Below, one piece after another: positions 42,362-47,809 of a DNA stretch of 47,809 nucleotides. The DNA comes from Pseudomonadota bacterium (GTDB lineage Bacteria; Pseudomonadota; Gammaproteobacteria; Steroidobacterales; Steroidobacteraceae). The notes beneath the pieces are model-generated. The model made no database searches. It was not told where the DNA came from and worked only from the letters and a program-made list of their open reading frames with translations. The number at the start of each line of letters is the position of its first letter. Position 1 is the first letter of the stretch. The stretch lies in contig JAJZLX010000772.1 in the NCBI GenBank assembly GCA_021850555.1, forward strand, positions 1 through 47,809, written 5' to 3'. A program made the position numbers and the translations under genes.

Positions 42362-43666
42362 CTAGACCTGGCTGATGAAAATGGTCGCGGGGTGCTCGAG
42401 GAGCTCCTTCAGCGCCTGGACCATCGCCGCGGCGTCGTAACCGTCGACGAAGCGATGATCGAACGAAGATGAGAGATTCATCATGCGGCGCACCGCGATC
42501 GTGCCTTGGACCACCACGGGGCGCTCGACGGCGCGATTGACGCCGATGATCGCCACTTCGGGCGCGTTGATGATGGGCGTGCTCGCGATACCGCCGAGCT
42601 TGCCGAGACTCGTCAGGGTGAGCGTCGAGCCGGTCAGCTCCTCGCGCGTCGCCTTGTTGGCCCTTGCGGCCTCGGTTACGCGGCGCATCTCCTCGGCGAG
42701 ATCCCAGAGCGAGCGGCGCTGCGCATCGCGTACCACCGGCACCTTCAGCCCCTCGGGTGTCTGAGTGGCCACACCGATGTGCACGGCTCGATGGCGGACG
42801 ATCACGCCCCTCTCGGCCTCGTAATGGGCGTTGCACTGCGGGAAGTCCGCGACGACCCGGACCAACGCCAGCGCGAGGAAAGGCAAGTAGGTGAGCGCCG
42901 GCGTGCCCGGCTGCAGTCTGCCGTTCAGGTGCCGGCGCAGCGACTCGAGCTCGGTGACGTCGACTTCCTCGACGTACGCGAAATGCGGAATGTTGCGCTT
43001 GCTCTCGCTCATGCGCTGGGCGATGAGCCGGCGCACGCCGATGACTTTGATCTCCTCGGTGGCGCCGTCATCGCGCTTCCCGCCGGCTCGCGCGGGCGCC
43101 ACCACGGCGGTCCGGGCCGCGAGTGCAGGCCGCTCAGAGCTCGCGGAGCGCGCGGTGTGCTCCTCAAGATCCCGGCGCAGAATGCGGCCCTGGGGACCGC
43201 TCCCGCGGATCGCCTTGAGGTCGATGCCCGCCTCGCGGGCCTTGCGGCGGATGGCCGGCGAGGTCATGACGCGGCCGCGCTCATTGGCAACTGCGACACT
43301 CGCGGCCGCGCTCTCCCCCTGGACGGCGCCTTTGTCCGGAATGCGTCCCGATGAGATGCCGGCACCGGCGCTGACGGCCGCGACGTTGCGCTGCGATGCG
43401 GACGGGGGGCTCGTCTGCCCAGCCTCTGCGGTCTCGAGCACGATCAGCTCCGAGCCCACGGCCACCATGTCGCCCGGCCCTCCGGTGGTGGAAATCACTT
43501 TGCCGCCGACCGGCGAGGGCACTTCCACCGCGGCCTTCTCGGTCATGACCTCGACCAGCGCCTGCTCTTCGGCGACCGTGTCGCCCGGCTGGACGCGCCA
43601 GCCGACGATCTCAGCCGAGACCGTGCCTTCCCCGAGATCCGGCAGCTTGAATACGTAGCGGCTCAC
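42362..43666 (-). CDS. bkdB: Dihydrolipoamide acyltransferase (E2) of branched-chain 2-oxo acid dehydrogenase
   Basis: This 434-residue E2 starts at a GTG at 43666 that overlaps the E1-beta stop (GTGA). Residues 1-77 are a lipoyl domain (RYVFKLPDLGEGTVSAEIV) with lipoyl K44 in VMTEKAAVEV. A Ser/Ala linker follows, then a peripheral subunit-binding domain (VMTSPAIRRKAREAGIDL, GSGPQGRILRRDLEEH; about 137-175). The catalytic domain holds NIPHFAYVEEVDVTEL, GVATQTPEGLKVPVV, PIINAPEVAIIGVNR and the active-site SSFDHRFVDGYDAA. Only one lipoyl domain is present, as usual for BkdB. It is the last gene of bkdA1-bkdA2-bkdB. An E3 (dihydrolipoamide dehydrogenase) gene is not in the window. Confidence 0.93.
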   Translation of the reverse strand: MSRYVFKLPDLGEGTVSAEIVGWRVQPGDTVAEEQALVEVMTEKAAVEVPSPVGGKVISTTGGPGDMVAVGSELIVLETAEAGQTSPPSASQRNVAAVSAGAGISSGRIPDKGAVQGESAAASVAVANERGRVMTSPAIRRKAREAGIDLKAIRGSGPQGRILRRDLEEHTARSASSERPALAARTAVVAPARAGGKRDDGATEEIKVIGVRRLIAQRMSESKRNIPHFAYVEEVDVTELESLRRHLNGRLQPGTPALTYLPFLALALVRVVADFPQCNAHYEAERGVIVRHRAVHIGVATQTPEGLKVPVVRDAQRRSLWDLAEEMRRVTEAARANKATREELTGSTLTLTSLGKLGGIASTPIINAPEVAIIGVNRAVERPVVVQGTIAVRRMMNLSSSFDHRFVDGYDAAAMVQALKELLEHPATIFISQV

Positions 43667-44679
43667 TTCGCCTCCATCACGCTGTTGAGGGCCGCGACGA
43701 TGCGCTGGGGTCCCGGGAAATAATCCCACTCGAAGGCGTGAGGATAGGGAGTATCCCAGCCGGTGACTCGCGCGATCGGCGCCTCCAGGTGCCAGAAGCA
43801 CTCCTCCTGCACGGTGGCCGACAATTCCGCGCCGAAGCCGCTGAAACGGGTCGCCTCGTGCACGATGACGCAGCGTCCGGTCTTGCAGACCGACCCACAC
43901 AGTGTATCCACATCGAGCGGCACCAGGGAGCGCACGTCGATGATCTCGGCGTCGACCTGCGCGAGTCTTACCGCCGACTCCACCACATGCACCATCGTGC
44001 CGTAGGCCAGCACGGTGACCTCCGTGCCCGGGCGGACGATTTCGGCCTTGCCGATGGGAATGCTGTAGTGTCCATCGGGCACCTCTCCTTTCGGGTGCGT
44101 GCTCCAGGGCACGGCGGGCTTGTGCGGATCCCCGTCGAAAGGCCCGTTGTACAGACGCTTCGGCTCGAAGAACACCACCGGATCCTCGTCCTCGATGGAG
44201 CTGATGAGCAAGCCCTTGGCATCGTACGGATTGGAAGGCATCACCACCTTGATGCCGCAGACGTGCGTGAAAACGCCCTCGGGGCTCTGCGAATGGGTTT
44301 GCCCGCCGCGAATGCCGCCGCCACAGGGAGTACGGATGGTCACCGGGGCGGAAAAGTCCCCGGCCGTCCGATAGCGCAGCCGCGCAAGCTCGCTCACGAT
44401 CTGATCGAACGCCGGATAGATGTAGTCTGCGAACTGGATCTCGGCGACCGGCTTGAGCCCGTTGACGCCCATGCCGATCGCCGCCGCGACGATTCCGCCC
44501 TCGGCGATCGGAGTGTCGAGCACGCGGTGCTCGCCGTGCTTTCTTTGCAGACCGTCGGTGCAGCGAAACACGCCGCCGAAATATCCGACATCCTCACCGA
44601 ACACCACCACGCGCGGATCGCGCCCCAGCATCACGTCGAGGGCGGAATTGATCGCCTGCACCATGTTCATGCGGGCCAT
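43663..44679 (-). CDS. bkdA2: 2-oxoisovalerate dehydrogenase E1 beta subunit
   Basis: This 338-residue protein is the beta half of the thiamine-diphosphate E1 enzyme. It shows MVQAINSALDVMLGRDPRV, VFGEDVGYFGGVFRCTDGL, the cofactor-activating Glu region LDTPIAEGGIVAAAIGMG, EIQFADYIYPAFDQIVSE and RTPCGGGIRGGQTHSQSPEG. Y-F-G-G-V-F-R-C is typical of BkdA2 rather than of pyruvate E1-beta. It starts three bases after the E1-alpha stop and overlaps the E2 start by four, so the three subunits are tightly coupled. Confidence 0.95.
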   Translation of the reverse strand: MARMNMVQAINSALDVMLGRDPRVVVFGEDVGYFGGVFRCTDGLQRKHGEHRVLDTPIAEGGIVAAAIGMGVNGLKPVAEIQFADYIYPAFDQIVSELARLRYRTAGDFSAPVTIRTPCGGGIRGGQTHSQSPEGVFTHVCGIKVVMPSNPYDAKGLLISSIEDEDPVVFFEPKRLYNGPFDGDPHKPAVPWSTHPKGEVPDGHYSIPIGKAEIVRPGTEVTVLAYGTMVHVVESAVRLAQVDAEIIDVRSLVPLDVDTLCGSVCKTGRCVIVHEATRFSGFGAELSATVQEECFWHLEAPIARVTGWDTPYPHAFEWDYFPGPQRIVAALNSVMEAK

Positions 44680-44682
44680 CGC

Positions 44683-45978
44683 TCAACCCTCTCCGACCGG
44701 AGCCTGGGCGTCGGTGCCGTGGGCCGGCGCGGCCGCCCCGGCGCGCTCCTCTATGAGACGCCCGAGCTCTTCACGCTGGCGCTCCAGATTCGCGGGCATC
44801 TCGTGAAACACGTCCTCGAACATGGTGAGCGGATCGAGCCAGGGACCCTCGGTCAGGGTGCCGTAGGTCACTGCCTCCTTCCAACAGGAGGTCACGTGAG
44901 CTTCGAGCTCCTTCTCGAGGGCCTTGTGGCGCTCCTCGGACCACTCCCCGAGACGGATCAGATGCTCCTTCAGGCGCTGGACCGGGTCGCCGAGAGGCCA
45001 GGCCTGCCATTCCTCCTTCGGCCTGTAGCGGGAGGGATCGTCGCTGGTGGAGTGCGCCGCGGCCCGGTAGGTAACGTGCTCGATCAAGGTCGGTCCGCCG
45101 CTAGCGCGTGCCCGCTCGGCCGCCCACTGAGTGACCGCATAAACGGCAAGGAAGTCATTGCCGTCGACGCGCACACCGGGAATGCCGTAGCCGGGGCCGC
45201 GCCGGGCGAAGGTCCGATGCTCGCCGCCGGCAAAGCCCTGAAAGCTCGAGATCGCCCACTGGTTGTTGACCACGTTCAGGATCACGGGCGCCTGATATAC
45301 GGCGGCGAACGTAAGAGCGTGGTGGAAATCGGCCTCGGCGCTCGCACCTTCCCCGAGCCACGCGGCGGCGATATGGTCCTCGCCCTTGATGGCCGCCGCC
45401 ATCGCCCAACCCACCGCCTGGGGAAATTGCGTGGCGAGGTTGCCGGAGATAGAAAAGATGTTGCCTGTCGCCCAGTGATACATGATGGGCATCTGCCGCC
45501 CGCGGCACATGTCATGGGTGTTGGACAAGCACTGGCACATCAGGTCGACCAGGCTCTTGCCGCGCACGACGAACAATCCCTGCGTGCGGTAGGAGGGGAA
45601 GAGCATGTCGCCGGGCCGCAGCGCCATAGCCTGCGCCACCGCCACGGCCTCCTCACCGGTCGACTTCATGTAGAACGAGATGCGCCCCTGTCGCTGCATG
45701 CGCTGCATGCGATCGTCGAACAGGCGCGTCAGGAGCATGTGCCGCAGCGCCACCTGCAGCTCCTCGGGCTCGAGGTGGGGATTCCACGGCCCGATGGCTT
45801 GCCCCTGCTCATCGAGCACCCGCACCATCTCGCCGCCCAGGTGCTCGATCTCGAGAGCCGATGCCCGGGTGTCCGGACGTGCCACCGCACCGGGCGCAGA
45901 GATCTGGACGTAGCTGAAATCCGGCTTTTCCCCTGGGCGGGCAGGAGGGTGAGGAACATGCAGGCGTGATTGCCTCAT
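44683..45978 (-). CDS. bkdA1: 2-oxoisovalerate dehydrogenase E1 alpha subunit
   Basis: This 431-residue E1-alpha decarboxylates branched-chain 2-oxo acids from Val, Leu and Ile. The start at 45978 (MRQSRLHVPHPP) matches the family N-terminus; an in-frame ATG at 46095 would add 39 unlike residues. Signatures include VRVLDEQGQAIGPWNP, RMQRMQRQGRISFYMKSTG, SISGNLATQFPQAVGWAM, the thiamine-diphosphate motif AAAWLGEGASAEADFHHAL to VVNNQWAISSF, and the phosphorylation-loop-like RAAAHSTSDDPSRYR. It is the first gene of the bkd operon; a 17-bp palindrome lies upstream. Confidence 0.95.
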   Translation of the reverse strand: MRQSRLHVPHPPARPGEKPDFSYVQISAPGAVARPDTRASALEIEHLGGEMVRVLDEQGQAIGPWNPHLEPEELQVALRHMLLTRLFDDRMQRMQRQGRISFYMKSTGEEAVAVAQAMALRPGDMLFPSYRTQGLFVVRGKSLVDLMCQCLSNTHDMCRGRQMPIMYHWATGNIFSISGNLATQFPQAVGWAMAAAIKGEDHIAAAWLGEGASAEADFHHALTFAAVYQAPVILNVVNNQWAISSFQGFAGGEHRTFARRGPGYGIPGVRVDGNDFLAVYAVTQWAAERARASGGPTLIEHVTYRAAAHSTSDDPSRYRPKEEWQAWPLGDPVQRLKEHLIRLGEWSEERHKALEKELEAHVTSCWKEAVTYGTLTEGPWLDPLTMFEDVFHEMPANLERQREELGRLIEERAGAAAPAHGTDAQAPVGEG

Positions 45979-46033
45979 GGAATTCGATCTCGTCACCGCC
46001 TGAGTTTGGCGCTGTGCAAATTTTACCGCCCCA

Positions 46034-46050
46034 AACGTGCAATGCACGTT
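46034..46050. promoter_or_regulatory. 17-bp palindromic operator candidate upstream of bkdA1
   Basis: AACGTGCA and its exact complement TGCACGTT flank a single central A. It lies about 56 bp upstream of the bkdA1 start and 93 bp upstream of yciH on the other strand. The size and symmetry fit a dimeric TetR/GntR/Lrp-type repressor site. The binding protein is not known from the window. Confidence 0.5.
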
Positions 46051-46142
46051 CCATTCCGTTCGCAAACGCCGCGAGTCACGCAATGCTTGTCTCATCTGCG
46101 TGGTGGATTGGCGAGTTCCCTGGCCCCATCCATAATGCGCAC

Positions 46143-46475
46143 ATGAAACCTCTTCAAACCGCCCGCGGCGTCGTTCTGCGCAAAGCTCCGGGCCGGCCGG
46201 TACCGCCGCCTCCGCCCGGCTCCGGCCAAGGCGCTCAGGCGCGTGTGCGGGTGGGGCGCGAAGTCGCCGGACGCGGGGGCAAGGGGGTCTCAGTGATTAC
46301 GGGCCTGCCACTCGCCGGCGCGGATCTCGAAGCCCTGGCTCGCCAGCTCAAAAAGCTCTGCGGAGCCGGGGGCGGTGTGCGCGAGGGAGTGATCGAGATC
46401 CAGGGCGAGCACCGCGATCGCCTGGTCGCCGAGCTGTCCCGGCTCGGCTATGAGGCCAAACGGTCCGGCGGCTGA
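46143..46475 (+). CDS. yciH: SUI1/eIF1-family translation factor homologue
   Basis: This 110-residue protein belongs to the YciH/SUI1 family, bacterial homologues of eukaryotic initiation factor 1. The conserved part is ARVRVGREVAGRGGKGVSVI, then TGLPLAGADLEALARQLKKL, then CGAGGGVREGVIEIQGEHRD and LSRLGYEAKRSGG. It binds the small ribosomal subunit and influences start-codon choice; E. coli YciH represses translation in stress. The N-terminal 35 residues are Pro/Gly/Arg-rich and variable. It is a single-gene unit, divergent from bkdA1. Confidence 0.92.
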   Translation: MKPLQTARGVVLRKAPGRPVPPPPPGSGQGAQARVRVGREVAGRGGKGVSVITGLPLAGADLEALARQLKKLCGAGGGVREGVIEIQGEHRDRLVAELSRLGYEAKRSGG

Positions 46476-46518
46476 CGCTCCGGGCGCCGCCTTTCCGCTC
46501 GAGACAGTGCCGCGCCCC

Positions 46519-47148
46519 TCAGCGTACGGGGCGCACCGGGTAGTGCTCGAAGATCCGCGTGACCGCCTTGTCGAGAGATCGGCTGGGGTATTTCCACATG
46601 TGCCACGTGACCCTTGAGGCCGTGGTGCCGCTCCACACGGCCATGCGATTCTGCGCATTGATCACCGTGACTGTCAGCGCGGCCCTGGGGACGGTTCGGA
46701 TGTCGCTGTAATAGCCACCGCCCCAGCCCCAACCAGGGCCGTAGGGCCAGCCCCAACCCCAGCCCGGTCCCCAGCCCGAGCCCCAGCCCCAATAGCCTGC
46801 CCCGAACATCGGCCCGTAACCGCCCACGACCTCACCGTGAGTGGTGATGCGGAAATCCACCAGCAGGTCGGGCTTTTGCCCCTTCCTCACCAGTGCATAG
46901 CCGCGCGCCTCCATCTGCTGTGTCACGTCCTGCTCGAGCCGCTGGGTCGTCAGGGAATGATATGGCCCCGTGTCGGTGCCCAGCTTGTGGACATACCCGA
47001 AGGTATGCGCACCGACCAGATTGGCACCCACGGCGGTCTGGGTACGGACCACCGGTCCCGTGGCGCAGCCGGCGAGCAAGGCAGCCCCTGCGCACAAGGC
47101 AACGAGCCTGATCTTTTTGTACGTCCCGAAGGACTTCGAGGCCATCAT
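46519..47148 (-). CDS. DUF4136-like outer-membrane lipoprotein with Gly/Trp-rich segment
   Basis: This 209-residue protein starts at the ATG at 47148, which has GGAG six or seven nt upstream (an ATG directly after it is an alternative). A lipoprotein signal ends in the lipobox LLAGCATG, with Cys at about residue 29. The body (VHKLGTDTGPYHSLTTQRLE, QMEARGYALVRKGQKPDLLV) matches the DUF4136 family. A low-complexity insert of about 35 residues, rich in G, W, Y and P (YWGWGSGWGPGWGWGWPYGP), separates this from the closing beta-rich RAALTVTVINAQNRMAVWSG. Function is unknown. A GH15 gene lies upstream on the same strand. Confidence 0.8.
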   Translation of the reverse strand: MMASKSFGTYKKIRLVALCAGAALLAGCATGPVVRTQTAVGANLVGAHTFGYVHKLGTDTGPYHSLTTQRLEQDVTQQMEARGYALVRKGQKPDLLVDFRITTHGEVVGGYGPMFGAGYWGWGSGWGPGWGWGWPYGPGWGWGGGYYSDIRTVPRAALTVTVINAQNRMAVWSGTTASRVTWHMWKYPSRSLDKAVTRIFEHYPVRPVR

Positions 47149-47190
47149 GAGTATCTCCACCAGTCTCTGACCCATTGAACGCCCGGGGGT

Positions 47191-47214
47191 TCCCGTCGTT
47201 GACAGGCGACGGGA
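47191..47214 (-). terminator. Hairpin after the GH15 gene
   Basis: TCCCGTCG (47191-47198) and CGACGGGA (47207-47214) flank an eight-base loop, 23 bases beyond the GH15 stop and before the lipoprotein gene. It is a candidate terminator without a T-tract. Confidence 0.45.
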
Positions 47215-47237
47215 GCTCCGGCTCCCCTGCCGGCCAC

Positions 47238-47809
47238 CTATTGAGCGGGGAGCACCTCGATACGGAAGTCCTCCCCCGCCCACTCCCCGCTCGGCTCGAG
47301 CCGGTAGGTCAGATCGATGCATTGGCCGCTGCGCAGCGCCCGGGTGTCGATCTGCACCGTATGCAGACCCAGTGAGTTGGCCGTGGTGCGGCTCTCTTGG
47401 ATATTCTGCCAACCGTCGATGCTCCAACGAAAGACGCCCGGCTCGGTCAGCGCCACGGTCAGCTCCGCCCCCTCCGGCAGGCGGCTCGCCGGCGCGTGGG
47501 CGCACCAGATTACCCGTCTCAGCGCCGGGCGCCTGCCGCCGTAGCGCCGCCAGACCGGCTCCGGCCGGTCGAAAGGCCGGCCCAGCGTGCGGGAGACAGC
47601 GAGCTTGATGTACTCCGCGTGAGCCCAGACGAGCGGCATGGCGCCGCCGGTCGGCCGGCCGGGCCGAAGCCCCTTCGCCTCGATGGGAGCGGCGTCCCAG
47701 ACCTGCTCGGGCAGCATGCCGCCCGAGGAGGCCATGCGCACCATCGCCTGAAGGAGTGGCAGCGGATCGCGTCCCGCGGAGAGCTCGTAATGACCCCGCT
47801 CGCCGGTGA
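47238..47809 (-). CDS. GH15 glucoamylase-like enzyme, C-terminal part (cut by window edge)
   Basis: The frame enters from the right edge and ends at a TAG at 47238, giving about 190 C-terminal residues. It has GERGHYELSAGRDPLPLLQA, then ASSGGMLPEQVWDAAPIEAK, GLRPGRPTGGAMPLVWAHAE and YIKLAVSRTLGRPFDRP. These are the hallmark C-terminal end of the (alpha/alpha)6 barrel in bacterial GH15 glucan 1,4-alpha-glucosidases, including the catalytic-base region MLPEQVWD. The last 100 residues form a beta-sheet tail (ELTVALTEPGVFRWSIDGWQ) that I do not assign to a binding family. No linked glycogen or starch gene is visible. Confidence 0.88.
   Translation of the reverse strand, partial: TGERGHYELSAGRDPLPLLQAMVRMASSGGMLPEQVWDAAPIEAKGLRPGRPTGGAMPLVWAHAEYIKLAVSRTLGRPFDRPEPVWRRYGGRRPALRRVIWCAHAPASRLPEGAELTVALTEPGVFRWSIDGWQNIQESRTTANSLGLHTVQIDTRALRSGQCIDLTYRLEPSGEWAGEDFRIEVLPAQ

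Noticed and set aside
42168..42836. 222-codon minus-strand frame crossing the tandem repeats
   Set aside because: It overlaps bkdB in another frame and is open only because the repeat unit lacks stops.
43738..45969. 743-codon open frame antisense to bkdA2 and bkdA1
   Set aside because: Shadow frame of two certain genes; no motifs and a composition dominated by His, Arg, Asp and Leu.
42362..45978. The operon as pyruvate dehydrogenase
   Set aside because: E1 is split in alpha and beta with the long branched-chain-type N-terminus and BkdA1-specific blocks; these fit branched-chain keto-acid dehydrogenase better.

Overview
The window is high-GC (roughly two thirds G+C), gene-dense DNA from a Gram-negative, aerobic, heterotrophic proteobacterium. 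Outer-membrane traits are a TonB-dependent receptor, a lipobox lipoprotein and TonB-style nutrient uptake. The methylcitrate cycle, glyoxylate shunt, branched-chain keto-acid dehydrogenase, SlyD-type FKBP and YciH/SUI1 together suggest a soil or freshwater gammaproteobacterium with a Xanthomonadales/Steroidobacter-like gene style. That placement is an inference from gene content, not a measured phylogeny. About 35 protein genes were recognised. No rRNA, tRNA, CRISPR array or intact insertion sequence was seen.

Layout. 1-3.1 kb: start of a secreted BNR/YCF48-type repeat protein (cut by the window edge), a truncated phage-type integrase remnant, an AAA/DUF4143 ATPase behind a perfect inverted repeat, and an arginase-family enzyme. 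3.1-3.8 kb: no convincing gene. 3.8-6.5 kb: a RIO-type kinase translationally coupled to a DEAD-box RNA helicase. 6.6-18.0 kb: a probable catabolic locus. On the minus strand it has a MocR/GabR-like regulator, a nitrilase-superfamily amidase, a TonB receptor and an MFS transporter; divergently it has a secreted beta-lactamase-fold hydrolase, GabT and GabD. 18.1-22 kb: YihY membrane protein, cardiolipin synthase-like PLD, histidine phosphatase, CBS-domain protein. 22-31 kb (minus): a secreted deacetylase/glycosidase-like protein, a beta-lactamase-fold/NamZ fusion, glucose-6-phosphate dehydrogenase, an aldehyde dehydrogenase, and an AbiEii-like nucleotidyltransferase with a small partner.

31-35.5 kb: LysR regulator divergent from prpC-prpD-prpB. 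35.5-37.5 kb: a possible reductase remnant, a 31-residue membrane microprotein, an FKBP isomerase and a 2OG-oxygenase-like protein. 37.5-42.2 kb: aceB-aceA divergent from an ScfR/RamB-like regulator. 42.2-46.0 kb: a 79-bp tandem duplication, then bkdA1-bkdA2-bkdB. 46.1-47.8 kb: YciH, a Gly/Trp-rich lipoprotein and the C-terminal end of a GH15 glucoamylase-like enzyme.

How it fits together. The right third is a coherent carbon module: branched-chain keto-acid oxidation yields acetyl-CoA and propionyl-CoA, propionyl-CoA enters the methylcitrate cycle and acetyl-CoA the glyoxylate shunt. Two dedicated regulators lie among these genes. The 6.6-18 kb locus is the best candidate for an undescribed system: receptor, periplasmic hydrolase, transporter, amidase, omega-transaminase and semialdehyde dehydrogenase around a MocR-like regulator that has lost its PLP lysine and gained an extra C-terminal domain. 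Its substrate cannot be read from sequence; an amide, lactam or peptide-like conjugate of a short omega-amino acid is the working hypothesis.
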